Source: Parvularcula marina (GTDB lineage Bacteria > Pseudomonadota > Alphaproteobacteria > Caulobacterales > Parvularculaceae). From it: 64,000 nt of DNA. The position numbers and the translations under genes were made by a program. The notes under the pieces are model-generated. The model worked only from the letters and a program-made list of their open reading frames with translations. It was not told where the DNA came from and did not search any database. Below, one piece after another: positions 37,312 through 46,008 of the stretch; position 1 is the first letter of the stretch, and every line of letters begins with the position of its first letter. The stretch covers positions 496,001-560,000 of the forward strand of contig NZ_QUQO01000001.1 of assembly GCF_003399445.1 (NCBI RefSeq), read 5' to 3'.

Positions 37312-37956
37312 TCAGTGTTTTTTGATCGACCCGCCGGAGCTTTCGCTGACATTCACGCTGTCAGGATTGCCATTATAACGGATCCGCGCGCCGCTCGACG
37401 CGCTCGCCGAGAGATGGTCGGAGGCGGAGAGCTGGATCGAAGCCCCGCTCGAGGCGCTGGCACTGGCCGAGTTCGCTGCCAGCATGGAGGCATCAAGACG
37501 TGCGCCACTCGACGCGCTGAGGTTCAGCCGGGACTCTTCAAAGCCTTCGCTGACTTCAAGATGCGCGCCGGAACTGACCTCGATCGCAGAAAGCGAGGGC
37601 GCCATGACCTCGACTGAACCGCGTGAGCCATTCCCGCACGGACGGTCGCAGGAGATCTTCAGCGTATTGCCGCGTACCTGATAGGACGTCCGGCCAATCG
37701 CCCGGTCATCAAGGCGGATCTCAAAGCGGTCGCCATGGACCACGGTGACGTCGGTGCCGGCGGATGCGTCAATCTTCTCGAAGGAAGACAGCTCATGCGT
37801 CTGGGCGGCCTTGAACGGCCCCGAATAATCCGCGACCAGATTCATCCGGAATGAGTCGCGTTTGCCGTCGTCCCAGTCATCGTCGTCGCCATCGACCACG
37901 ATGACGCAACCGGTAGTCATGGCCGCGGCGGCGGCCAGTGCGATAAGGGTGCGCAT
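37312..37956 (-). CDS. DUF2807 (head GIN domain) lipoprotein
   Basis: A 214-aa predicted lipoprotein: MRTLIALAAAAAMTTGC gives a lipobox cysteine at 17. An Asp-rich patch (VVDGDDDDWDDG) follows, then a beta-helical DUF2807 domain with the repeating ASSGA / SASSGA pattern (SSGAHLEVS, SASSGARLDAS, SASSGASIQLS, SASSGARIRYN). Two cysteines (CDRPC) may bond. The start at 37956 follows GGAG; an upstream extension to 38019 lacks support. The function is unknown; relatives are envelope proteins of bacteria and Bacteroidetes. Confidence 0.85.
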   Translation of the reverse strand: MRTLIALAAAAAMTTGCVIVVDGDDDDWDDGKRDSFRMNLVADYSGPFKAAQTHELSSFEKIDASAGTDVTVVHGDRFEIRLDDRAIGRTSYQVRGNTLKISCDRPCGNGSRGSVEVMAPSLSAIEVSSGAHLEVSEGFEESRLNLSASSGARLDASMLAANSASASASSGASIQLSASDHLSASASSGARIRYNGNPDSVNVSESSGGSIKKH

Positions 37957-38049
37957 AGTCGTTCTCCTCTGCCGTCCCGTTTTATCGATAAAAGATAAGA
38001 ACATTTTCCGGGCTTGCAAGGAGATTGCGCGTGATGGAGAGAAAAGACC

Positions 38050-38697
38050 ATGAAATTATACGGCTACTGGCGCTCCGGCACTTCCTATCGCACCCGTCTG
38101 GGCCTCGCGCTCAAGGGGATCGAGGTCGAGCATATCCCCGTCGATCTGACGACCGGCGCGCAGAAATCGCCTGAATATATGGCGGACAACCCGCAAGGGC
38201 TGGTGCCGACGCTGGTGCTTGATGACGGCACGGCCATCGCCCAGTCGGGCGCGATCCTCGAATATCTCGATGAGAAATTCCCGGCCCGCCCGTTGTTACC
38301 CGCTGGGGTGAAGGCGCGCGCCCATGTCCGCCAGATCTGCCAGATCGTCGGCTGCGATATCCATCCGCTCAACAATCTGCGGATCCTCAAGCATCTGAAG
38401 AACGAATTCGACCAGCCGCAATCCGGCGTCGATGATTGGGCGGGCAGATGGATCGCCGAAGGGTTTGATGCCTTTGAGGCGCTGCTGGGCGCCGATCAGG
38501 GGCGCGGCGCGTTCTCATTCGGCGGGCGGCCCGGCATGGCGGAATGCTATCTGATCCCGCAAATCTATTCGGCGCGACGGTTCAATGTGGATGTTGCGCG
38601 CTGGCCGCTGATCCTCGGGGTCGAGGAAGCAACGCTCGCGCTGCCGGAAGTGGCCGCTGCCCTGCCGGAGAACCAGGCGGACGCAAAGCCATCGTAA
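38050..38697 (+). CDS. maiA: Maleylacetoacetate isomerase
   Basis: Zeta-class glutathione S-transferase, 215 aa, converting maleylacetoacetate to fumarylacetoacetate in tyrosine breakdown. The N-terminus has SYRTRLGLALKGIEVEHIPV, a glutathione-binding QSGAILEYLDEKFP near 75, and QICQIVGCDIHPLNNLRIL near 95, the zeta-class signature. The rest of the tyrosine pathway (hppD, fumarylacetoacetase-type gene) is 18-20 kb downstream on the other strand, so maiA is separated from its pathway mates. Confidence 0.93.
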   Translation: MKLYGYWRSGTSYRTRLGLALKGIEVEHIPVDLTTGAQKSPEYMADNPQGLVPTLVLDDGTAIAQSGAILEYLDEKFPARPLLPAGVKARAHVRQICQIVGCDIHPLNNLRILKHLKNEFDQPQSGVDDWAGRWIAEGFDAFEALLGADQGRGAFSFGGRPGMAECYLIPQIYSARRFNVDVARWPLILGVEEATLALPEVAAALPENQADAKPS

Positions 38698-38739
38698 TGC
38701 TTGACCGGCACCGCCACGACGACTAGCAGGTCTCGCTCA

Positions 38740-38815
38740 GCCCCTATAGCTCAGCTGGTAGAGCAACTGATTTGTAATCAGTAGGTCCGCGGTTCGAGTC
38801 CGTGTGGGGGCACCA
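38740..38815 (+). tRNA. tRNA-Thr (anticodon TGT), CCA encoded
   Basis: A complete 76-nt cloverleaf. Acceptor GCCCCTA pairs with TGGGGGC (one T:G wobble), D-arm GCTC/GAGC, anticodon stem ACTGA/TCAGT around the loop TTTGTAA with anticodon TGT at 38773-38775, TTCGAGT T-loop between CGCGG and CCGTG, then A-CCA. It reads the ACA threonine codon. No direct repeat of its 3' end or integrase gene was seen downstream, so it is not marked as an island insertion site. Confidence 0.97.
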
Positions 38816-38965
38816 TTCCTGAATGACCTACCTCTTCGCTCCTTGAGTCGACCCTCTTGGCGCTACCGCTTCGCTGCTTGAGCGCGGGATGCGCCGCCTT
38901 CCGAGAAGCAAAAGCACGGAATGTCTGGCCCAGGATCGAAGGGCCCCCCAGCCCTTCTCTCCCAG

Positions 38966-39256
38966 TCAATTGCCGATGGACGCAGCCGCCCGTTCCAGCA
39001 ATTTTTTGGCCGATTGCGGATGCATGGAGATCAGCTCGGTCAGGAACGATTCAGACGCATCCCGAAGTGTTGCCCGAGTATCTTCGAGCCCAAGTGCCAT
39101 TGCCTCTCGCTCGGCGAATGACAGGAGACGGATGATCACGCACACTGATTTATCTGCATCATCAAGATCATTGATATCGATATGATGAATGGGGAGCGTC
39201 ACCAAACCCTCAAGCCTCTGGCTTAAAGCGGCTTCTCTCTGCATCTTGTTACTCAT
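38966..39256 (-). CDS. Small hypothetical protein, last gene of the GNAT operon
   Basis: A 96-aa soluble protein. The start at 39256 (MSNKMQREAALSQRLEGLV) overlaps the previous gene's stop as ATGA, and GGAAAGAGT lies just upstream. Two helices are likely (AEREAMALGLEDTRATLRDA and ESFLTELISMHPQSAKKLLE); no metal site or membrane segment. No family recognised. Translational coupling suggests it works with the upstream acyltransferase-like protein. Confidence 0.6.
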   Translation of the reverse strand: MSNKMQREAALSQRLEGLVTLPIHHIDINDLDDADKSVCVIIRLLSFAEREAMALGLEDTRATLRDASESFLTELISMHPQSAKKLLERAAASIGN

Positions 39257-39888
39257 AGCACTCTTTCCGCTGTTCGTTTTCGAGCCACATGCTCTGATGG
39301 TACTGATCCGCGCACCGCGCTTCTTTCCAGAATTCCCGTCATGTCCCATTGGCCTTCAGGTGCCATGAGCACGAACGGATCGCTCTCAAGTTTGAGAGGT
39401 TCCTCATGAGGCGGCACTTCGATCAGGATCTCGCTGTAGCTCCGCTCAGAGAACTTCAGATTGTCCGAACGGTTGAGCGCCCTGCCCCCAAAATATTCCC
39501 AGAACTTTTCCAGACCTTCCTGGATGGTTCCATAGATTTTCGTGTATGATTTCTTCCGCACAAACTCGATCGCGGCCTTGACCATGATAAAGGCGGCCCG
39601 CGAGTTCCGGTGCCTCTTGAGGACCGCGACCCGCTCAAACTTCACGAAATCCGCAAAATAACGTATCCGGACGGTCGCGACCGGCTCTCCCTGTTTATAA
39701 TAGACAAGGTGAGTGGCGGTAAAATCGTTTCCGTCAAATTCTTCATTATAGGGACAGTCCTGTCCCTCCATATAGACAGCAGTCCGCACCGCAAAGGCGG
39801 CCTGGAGGTCATTAAGTGTCCTGGCAACCCGTACGCCATCGTATAAAATCGGTTTGGTACGGCTCGAATCATATGCAGGCAGGCTCAT
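39253..39888 (-). CDS. GNAT-fold acyltransferase-like protein
   Basis: A 211-aa protein. The start at 39888 (MSLPAYDSSRTKPIL) lies 2 bp after the preceding stop (TGATATG), so translation is coupled; a longer frame to 39984 is unlikely. The core is GNAT-like: VRTAVYMEGQDCPYNEEFDG near 35, GEPVATVRIRYF near 66, then the acetyl-CoA loop region ERVAVLKRHRNSRAAFIMVK near 80. About 70 further residues form an extra C-terminal part. The opening RTAVYM-EGQDCP segment recalls GNATs of the ElaA and autoinducer-synthase-like fold. The acyl donor and acceptor cannot be told from sequence. Confidence 0.7.
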   Translation of the reverse strand: MSLPAYDSSRTKPILYDGVRVARTLNDLQAAFAVRTAVYMEGQDCPYNEEFDGNDFTATHLVYYKQGEPVATVRIRYFADFVKFERVAVLKRHRNSRAAFIMVKAAIEFVRKKSYTKIYGTIQEGLEKFWEYFGGRALNRSDNLKFSERSYSEILIEVPPHEEPLKLESDPFVLMAPEGQWDMTGILERSAVRGSVPSEHVARKRTAERVL

Positions 39889-39889
39889 A

Positions 39890-40489
39890 TCACGCTCGTT
39901 GTCGTTCGGGAGTTGCAAAAAAATTGCTGACGAAACGGGTGCCCGCCTGCGGCTCCCCCTCGTCAAGCATGGGCTCAAATCCAAGATGTGTGAGTATTCT
40001 CATTCCCGCATCGCTGCCCGCCACGGCGTAGGTGACCTTGCCGTCAAATGGCGGTTGCGAGAGGGCAAAACGTAAGAGGGGGAGCGCGCGCAATGCAGAC
40101 CCCGGCGCGACACTCACCCACCAATAAAGCGCATGAGCGGTGGCAAACGAATCAGCGAGATATTCTTGCGAGATATCCCGACCATCAAAATCGTTATTCC
40201 AGAATGCTCTGACGCCCTTCGCGCTCATCGGCAGCACGATCGTAATGCCGCGGACCCGGCTTTCGCCGGTATGATGAGCCCGTACTATTTTCATCGCGCC
40301 ATCCCGATAGCGATGAACGATCGGCAGCCCTTTTGTCAGGGCTTTCTGGTCTCCGAACCAGTTTAGGTAGAGTTCTTCAAGCTTGCTATCATCTGAATGC
40401 CGTAAAGGCATCAGTGTCCAACCAAACCAGCCGCCAAATGCAGCTGACTTACTGGGTCTTGGTACTACTGCTGCGTAATCCGACGGCAT
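39890..40489 (-). CDS. Putative GNAT-related acyltransferase, first gene of operon
   Basis: A 199-aa protein from ATG 40489; an in-frame ATG at 40588 would add 33 residues but overlaps the start codon of the divergent LysR gene, so the shorter form leaves about 100 bp for a promoter. Weak GNAT features: VRGITIVLPMSAKGVRAF near 85, and LPLLRFALSQPPFDGKVTYA then AGMRILTHLGFEPM near 140-170, resembling the last strand-helix of GNAT domains. It may be an N-acyl transferase paired with the next gene. Exact family not recognised. Confidence 0.55.
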   Translation of the reverse strand: MPSDYAAVVPRPSKSAAFGGWFGWTLMPLRHSDDSKLEELYLNWFGDQKALTKGLPIVHRYRDGAMKIVRAHHTGESRVRGITIVLPMSAKGVRAFWNNDFDGRDISQEYLADSFATAHALYWWVSVAPGSALRALPLLRFALSQPPFDGKVTYAVAGSDAGMRILTHLGFEPMLDEGEPQAGTRFVSNFFATPERQRA

Positions 40490-40586
40490 TTCTGCTATCC
40501 CATTGTAAAAACTTGCGATGGCTGGTCTGATAGAACTAGGAACAAGTGGGGAGGATAGTGCTGAATAACTGTGGCCGGGGGTAGAC

Positions 40587-41636
40587 ATGCCAAGTGATCA
40601 CGGGGTGGGAGAAAAATCATCACCCCCCACTGAGCTCAAGATTGAGCCAGAACCCCTCTCATGGGAGTGGGTCGAGACATTCCTAAAAGTTGCAAAAGCC
40701 GGCAGCATCAAATCTGCCGCCGAACGCGAGGGCGTCACGACTGCGACCATACGAAAGCGCATCGATGCGCTTGAAGCCTATCTCGGGATGCAGCTCTTCC
40801 TTCGGGGATCGAGCGGTGTCCGGCTGACGGCCTATGGTCAGGAAACGCTTGAAAGCGCCGAACAGGCGGCAAATGCAATCGGCGCTATCACTCGTGATTT
40901 CCGGCGGACAAATGTCGCGACCTCCGGCATGGTTTCAGCAAGCTTTCCTGAGGGCCTTGGCGCCTTCTGGATCTCCCCGCGGCTGCGAAGCTTTCATGAT
41001 CAGTACCCGAACATCGTTCTAGATTATCGCTGCGTCTTCAATGACCATGAGCGCGATCAGGACGATGCGGACATCATTGTTCAGTATAATGAACCAGACC
41101 GGCCGGACTTTAAGGTCCGCAAACTCGGGTCTATCCACCTCCTGCTTTATGGCAGTGAGGAATATGCTCAGCGATATGGCCTGCCCAGGACCCCCGCAGA
41201 GCTGGTCAATCACAAGCTTTCCTATCAGAGTGCCGCGCATTCGGATGGAGAGATTTTCCTCGATTTCCTTAAAGCAAATGGCGTAACTGATCCGTCCGGC
41301 ATCATCTCGATGCGGACGAACTCCTCGATCGCGCTTTACCAGCTTGCACGGACGGGCGCGATGCTGTCTGTGCTGCCGACCTACGCAACAGCTTTCCGAA
41401 CCGGCCTTGTCGCAGCACCCACTGGCAATATCCGGCACCAACGCCCGATCTGGCTATGTTATCGGAACGAAGTCAGCAATTACCCGCCGGCACGCGCTTT
41501 CATCGACTGGCTGATCGCGTCATTCGATTCCAAGAAATATCCCTGGTTTTCTGATGATTTTATCTCACCAGAAAAGCTTGCAACCTATGATACTCGCCCG
41601 TGGACGGACAATCTGATGGTCGAGACTTGGCCTTAA
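40587..41636 (+). CDS. LysR-family transcriptional regulator
   Basis: A 349-aa regulator, longer than the usual ~300. About 25 extra N-terminal residues (PPTELKIEPEPLSWE) precede the winged helix at ~28-90, where AAEREGVTTATIRKRIDALEAYLG is the recognition region (partly quoted) followed by LFLRGSSGVRLTAYG. The effector-binding domain fills ~110-320. It is divergent from the GNAT pair, the standard arrangement for a LysR protein controlling its neighbour, and the two possible start codons share the bases CATG. It converges with the acyl-CoA synthetase 30 bp away. Confidence 0.9.
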   Translation: MPSDHGVGEKSSPPTELKIEPEPLSWEWVETFLKVAKAGSIKSAAEREGVTTATIRKRIDALEAYLGMQLFLRGSSGVRLTAYGQETLESAEQAANAIGAITRDFRRTNVATSGMVSASFPEGLGAFWISPRLRSFHDQYPNIVLDYRCVFNDHERDQDDADIIVQYNEPDRPDFKVRKLGSIHLLLYGSEEYAQRYGLPRTPAELVNHKLSYQSAAHSDGEIFLDFLKANGVTDPSGIISMRTNSSIALYQLARTGAMLSVLPTYATAFRTGLVAAPTGNIRHQRPIWLCYRNEVSNYPPARAFIDWLIASFDSKKYPWFSDDFISPEKLATYDTRPWTDNLMVETWP

Positions 41637-41666
41637 ATTGATAATATGAGGAGCCGCGCCGGCCCC

Positions 41667-43388
41667 TCACGAAAAGAATTCATCGAACTGACTGTTCGCA
41701 GAACCCCGCAACTCGTTTTTCAGCAGTTTCCCGGCGGCGTTGCGTGGTAGCGGCTTACCCGTAAACTCGATGACACTCGGGATCTTGAAATGTGAAAGCG
41801 CGCCACCGACCCATTCCTGAAGGACCGTTTCATTGACCGTACCTTCCCGTTTCAAGCGGACAATGGCCCGCACTTCCTCACCGTAGAGATCGCTTGGCAT
41901 GGCAACGACCGCAACTTCATTCACTTCCGGGTGGCTTTCGATGCAATGCTCGACTTCTTCTGCGGAAATATTCTCCCCGCCCCGGATGATGATGTCTTTC
42001 TTGCGCCCCAAAAGGTAGAGAAACCCTTCCGTATCAAGACGGCCCGTATCTCCGGTGCGGAGCCAGCCTTCAGGCGAAATCATCTTTGCCGTTTCCTCGG
42101 GATTGTTCCAGTAGCCGGACATCACGAATGGCCCGCGCACCTGCACCTCACCCTTCTCCCCGACGGGCAGCTCATCTTCATATTCATCGACGATCCGGAT
42201 ATCCGCAGTGGCGAAGGCGCGGCCAACCGACCCCGGATGATTTTCAAGATCGATGCCCGTATTCATGGCGATGATCCCGCTAGTCTCGGTCAGTCCGTAA
42301 GCATTACTGACAGCACCGAGCGAGGGGAAAAGCGCTTGCGCACGCTCACGCAAATTGGGATGCGAGGGCGCAGCGCCATAGCCGAGCGTATTCAGGCTCG
42401 AAAGATCAAGCGCTTCTGGATTACCCAGCAGGCAGACCTTGTGAACCATAGCTGGGACAGCAGACCATCTTGTGATTTTTTCATCCGCAATCATCCGCAA
42501 AGTATCGTCGGCATCAAATCGGCCATGCGGGATGACGATCGTCTGCCCCCCAATCAGTCCGCCAAGAACCGCGCCTTGCCCGCCGCCGACATGGAAGAAA
42601 GGCAGGCTTGCCAACAGTTTTACCGTACCTGTCGCCGTATTCAGATGCGGCGCGCGAGCAAGTTCAACAGCTGTTGTCAGGGCAATATTCATGCTCGCAG
42701 CTATCCAGGCCCCGTGACTGATGACTGCCGCTTTGGCCCTGCCCGTCGTCCCGCTGGTGAACATCATGGATGCAGGATGATGCTCATCGAGCTCGGGCAG
42801 CGTGGTGAGCGGTTCACCTAAGAGCGCTGAAAGCGGCTGCGCCATACCGCCAAGTTCGTCTCCCGGCTCATCCCATATGAAAAGCCGACCCCGGATTTCT
42901 TGTGCGACCTCTGCCGGCATTTTGCCGATACGCTTTTTATCCCCGATCAGGATACTGGCACCGGTGAGATGAAGGCCGTGCGAAAGCTCCGCCCCGCGCC
43001 ACCAGCCATTGAGGGCAACTGGCGTCATCCCGGCAAGGACAGCCGCCCAGAAGCTTGCGATCCAGTCAGGGTGATTGGCGCCAAGGATCGCCACGCGATC
43101 ACCGATTTCTCCGATAGCAGACAAACCGCCAGCCAATCGCCTGATGCGATACGCAAAATCTTTGTAGCTGACCCGCGCATCCCCAAAGATAATGCATTCC
43201 TGATCGCCATATGCCTCAATTCGCGGGAAGAGCTGGCCAAGATTTTGCGGCCGCTGCGCAAAACGACGAAGTTGACCCGGCGCTGCTTCCTCCAACTCAA
43301 ACGGGCTGCCCGGAGCTGTCATCTGCGCGATGAGATCCGAATAGTTGGCGGTGCCGGAGGTCATTTTTTGCGCGGTCATATCCTGCAT
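41667..43388 (-). CDS. Acyl-CoA synthetase (AMP-dependent, class I adenylate-forming)
   Basis: A 573-aa ATP-dependent carboxylate-CoA ligase. The phosphate-binding motif MMFTSGTTGRAKAAVISHG lies near residues 207-225, NAYGLTETSG near 370, GWLRTGDTGRLDTEGFLYLLG near 450 and the C-terminal catalytic lysine in RNAAGKLLKNELR near 555. It probably activates a fatty acid or aromatic/alicyclic carboxylate for beta-oxidation, matching the acyl-CoA dehydrogenases and thiolase farther along, though the operator palindrome found at those genes is absent from its 230-bp upstream region. Possible starts at residues 1, 4 and 9 are not resolved. Confidence 0.9.
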   Translation of the reverse strand: MQDMTAQKMTSGTANYSDLIAQMTAPGSPFELEEAAPGQLRRFAQRPQNLGQLFPRIEAYGDQECIIFGDARVSYKDFAYRIRRLAGGLSAIGEIGDRVAILGANHPDWIASFWAAVLAGMTPVALNGWWRGAELSHGLHLTGASILIGDKKRIGKMPAEVAQEIRGRLFIWDEPGDELGGMAQPLSALLGEPLTTLPELDEHHPASMMFTSGTTGRAKAAVISHGAWIAASMNIALTTAVELARAPHLNTATGTVKLLASLPFFHVGGGQGAVLGGLIGGQTIVIPHGRFDADDTLRMIADEKITRWSAVPAMVHKVCLLGNPEALDLSSLNTLGYGAAPSHPNLRERAQALFPSLGAVSNAYGLTETSGIIAMNTGIDLENHPGSVGRAFATADIRIVDEYEDELPVGEKGEVQVRGPFVMSGYWNNPEETAKMISPEGWLRTGDTGRLDTEGFLYLLGRKKDIIIRGGENISAEEVEHCIESHPEVNEVAVVAMPSDLYGEEVRAIVRLKREGTVNETVLQEWVGGALSHFKIPSVIEFTGKPLPRNAAGKLLKNELRGSANSQFDEFFS

Positions 43389-43566
43389 GAATTCATCCGA
43401 TGTCAGAGTGCTGGCGTGAGAAATAAGGTGCGTTTGCTGAAATCTGTTCTGTCATTATCGGTGACGAGATACCGCTGAAATGAAAAGCGATGACCAGGGG
43501 ATGCCTCGTGACGCCTTGGTGAAGGGGACGAGATCCGCAACTGGTCATCAAGTTTTGAGCATCAAA

Positions 43567-43613
43567 GGGCAGGCTTCTGGCCCGGAGAGGCAACTTCCCG
43601 GTCATGCCTGCCC
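43567..43613 (-). terminator. Long inverted repeat after the TonB receptor gene
   Basis: GGGCAGGC and GCCTGCCC, perfect 8-bp arms separated by 31 nt, ending 8 bp after the receptor's stop codon. The long loop and lack of a T run make it a weak terminator candidate. Confidence 0.3.
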
Positions 43614-43620
43614 CCCAAGA

Positions 43621-45813
43621 TTACCAGTCTACCGTCAGCGTAACGCCATAGAGACTGGGGGTATTGTGATACTCATTATTGTTGACATTGACGAGGAGAT
43701 ATTCCTCATCCGTGACATTCTTTCCGTAGACGGTCAGACGCCAGTCATCCGCATCGACACCGAGTGAGAAATCCAGGATTTCAAAACTCTCCGAACGCCG
43801 CGTGTGGCTGGCATTGTCAAAGCCGCCGCCTTCGGCCTGAATGCCTGCGGAAATCCAGCCATCAAGGTTTTCACTGATCGGATGACGATAGATCGTGTTG
43901 AAATTCACGATGTAGTTCCGCGACCGCGGGACACGAGTGTTCGACAGATCAACAATCGCTCCCTGGAAGAGAATGTTCGTGTCATCCCCAAACTGACCAT
44001 TTGCACCTGAGACACCCAGAGAATTGCGCAACAGCCCCTCCCCCAGCGGTGTTATCGTCGTCAACTCGAACTCACCGCCATAAAGCGTGCTGGAGCCGAC
44101 ATTCTGCAAGGAGAAGCTTGGGTCAGTGATGTCGACACTTGTGGTCTGCTGAACATCATCCGTTTCGGTATAGAAGATCGCGAGCTGTGGGCGGACAATT
44201 GTTCTTCCCAGGCGATAATCACCCTTCACACCGACTTCGCCACTGATCACGTCTTCAGGATCATAAGCTGTCCGGTCAAAGAACCCGACTGCCGGTGACG
44301 GATTGAAGCCGCCGGGCCGGTAACCGGTTGCCACCCGCGCATAAAGCGTCGTGTCAGGGCGGGCCCGGTACGTCAGCGACGCTGTTGGCAGGAACCTCGT
44401 CCAGCTTTCAGAGAACATGGTCAACGGAATTGCTTCATCCGTCAGGGCGTCCATATCGATGCGCTCGAATGAGAAATCCTTCTCATCAACTTGTACCCTC
44501 GCCTCTACCGTCAGGTTCACTTTGTCACTGATGTCATAGGAATAAAGGCCGAAGACGGAGTATGATGAAAGCTCATCGGTTGGATCATCGTCACGGAATT
44601 GCCGACGCAGTGCTGGCGAATTGGCAAACGGTCCGGCGAGTGTGCCGAAGCGAGAAGAGAAGATATCCGATTCAAGCGTCAGATAGTCGACACCGATCAT
44701 CCATGAGGCCGGACCGCTATTCTTTGACGCGAGCCGCGCCTCCAGCCCGAACCGCCAGAAATCCTCATACTGCGTATCAATGAGGGAAAGCAGCGGTGAG
44801 CTGAGCCCCAGGAAATGGTCGAAATCGGCAAATTCCCGTGATGCATCCCTGCTTTCGTAATTGGTCAGGAAGGTGAAATCCATGTTGTCAAATTCATGGG
44901 TATATTCACCAAAGGCCGTGACCGTATCGATCATCACCCGGTCATCCGTATCGGTCCCAACACGGATATATGGATCATAGTCGAGTACGAGGTTCTGGCC
45001 CGTGGAGCTGAATCCGCCCGAATCTGAGTGTGCTGCTTCAATCGTCAGGACCGCCTTTGACCGATCACTGAGTTCAAGCCCAAGAGCGACACGGCCGCCA
45101 TATTTCATCTCGGTATCAGCGTAATCGCCTGTTCCTTCGATGGAGTGATGGCCTTCCTGCTGATCCTGATAATAACCGCCCAGGCGAAGGGCTGCATTCT
45201 CCCCCACCGGCACATTGGCAATGGCCTCTGCTTCGTAACGTTCTGTCGAGGCATAGCCGACCTTGGTGCGAAGCGAGGTCTCCCCAAGAACCGGCTGCTT
45301 TGTACGGATGTTTACTGCGCCGCCTACAGCGTTCCGCCCATAAAGGGCCCCTTGCGGACCGCGATAGACTTCCATTGCCTGCATGTCGAAAAAGTCAAGC
45401 TTGTCATAGCTGCGCCCACCAAATCCGCCGCCAGCAACATAGATCCCATTACGGTAGATCCCGGTCGTAGATTCAGAAAACCCAAGGCGCCCGCCGCCCT
45501 GTCCGCGCAGTGTGATGTCACTGAGATAATCCGGCCCCGACGCAACGAGGATCGCCCCCGGCGTCTGACGGATATAGTCAGCGACATCCTGTAGCGCGAG
45601 ACGCTCGGCATCCTCATCCGAAATCGCAGTGATCGAAGCCGGTACATCCTCGATGGCCTCATCACGCTTCCGCGCCTGAACGGTAATGACATCCCCTTCG
45701 ATTTGGGTTTCGTCATCCTGCGCCCACGCCGCCCCGGAAAATGCCGTCACGAGCGCAGCCGAAGCGGCAGCCCCACACAGAACGGCACGATATGGTCTCT
45801 TCAGTCTCGACAT
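43621..45813 (-). CDS. TonB-dependent outer-membrane receptor
   Basis: A 730-aa outer-membrane transporter. The signal peptide ends at AAWAQ (residue ~32). EGDVITVQARKRDEAIEDVP near 40 covers the TonB-box/plug entry, the plug has VADYIRQTPGAILV and LRGQGGGRLGFSES, and YRGPQGALYGRNAVGGAVNI near 155 is the conserved plug end. The C-terminus ends in a strand with terminal tryptophan (YGVTLTVDW), as expected for a beta-barrel. This plug style is common in sphingomonad/caulobacterial receptors for hydrophobic or aromatic compounds. It is divergent from tetR with a perfect 16-bp palindrome between them. Confidence 0.95.
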   Translation of the reverse strand: MSRLKRPYRAVLCGAAASAALVTAFSGAAWAQDDETQIEGDVITVQARKRDEAIEDVPASITAISDEDAERLALQDVADYIRQTPGAILVASGPDYLSDITLRGQGGGRLGFSESTTGIYRNGIYVAGGGFGGRSYDKLDFFDMQAMEVYRGPQGALYGRNAVGGAVNIRTKQPVLGETSLRTKVGYASTERYEAEAIANVPVGENAALRLGGYYQDQQEGHHSIEGTGDYADTEMKYGGRVALGLELSDRSKAVLTIEAAHSDSGGFSSTGQNLVLDYDPYIRVGTDTDDRVMIDTVTAFGEYTHEFDNMDFTFLTNYESRDASREFADFDHFLGLSSPLLSLIDTQYEDFWRFGLEARLASKNSGPASWMIGVDYLTLESDIFSSRFGTLAGPFANSPALRRQFRDDDPTDELSSYSVFGLYSYDISDKVNLTVEARVQVDEKDFSFERIDMDALTDEAIPLTMFSESWTRFLPTASLTYRARPDTTLYARVATGYRPGGFNPSPAVGFFDRTAYDPEDVISGEVGVKGDYRLGRTIVRPQLAIFYTETDDVQQTTSVDITDPSFSLQNVGSSTLYGGEFELTTITPLGEGLLRNSLGVSGANGQFGDDTNILFQGAIVDLSNTRVPRSRNYIVNFNTIYRHPISENLDGWISAGIQAEGGGFDNASHTRRSESFEILDFSLGVDADDWRLTVYGKNVTDEEYLLVNVNNNEYHNTPSLYGVTLTVDW

Positions 45814-45876
45814 AACTCTCTGCTCCCTATGCCCGGCCTGCCCGCATTCGAGTGCGCTTTAAAAAAGGCCGTCCTT

Positions 45877-45892
45877 GTTACTCTAGAGTAAC
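45877..45892. promoter_or_regulatory. Perfect palindrome, predicted TetR operator (site 1)
   Basis: GTTACTCTAGAGTAAC, a perfect 16-bp palindrome, 64 bp before the TonB receptor start and 117 bp before tetR. Near-identical sequences at 51043 and 56201 precede two other operons of the same region, so this is the probable binding site of the adjacent TetR regulator. Confidence 0.8.
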
Positions 45893-46008
45893 GGGGTGTT
45901 TCGATCGTGTAAACAGACTAAAAGCGGGTTGTTACAGGCCGTTGCGTAAAGGCCGCAGTCCCTGCATGACTAAGTGGCTGTGTCGTGATGGAAGCGATCG
46001 AGGAAAGA

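Noticed and set aside
38740-39256. tRNA-Thr as an integration site with a genomic island behind it
   Set aside because: No integrase, no repeat of the tRNA 3' end and no sharp composition change follow it.
39253-40489. LuxI-type homoserine lactone synthase
   Set aside because: The GNAT-like proteins lack a convincing LuxI motif set and no LuxR-type receptor is adjacent; kept only as generic acyltransferase-like.
43389-43620. A fourth TetR operator before the acyl-CoA synthetase
   Set aside because: I looked for GTTAC-N6-GTAAC in this intergenic region and did not find it.
45841-46008. Mobile element end near the TetR palindrome
   Set aside because: The palindrome is not flanked by target-site repeats and no transposase is present; its recurrence at promoters fits an operator.
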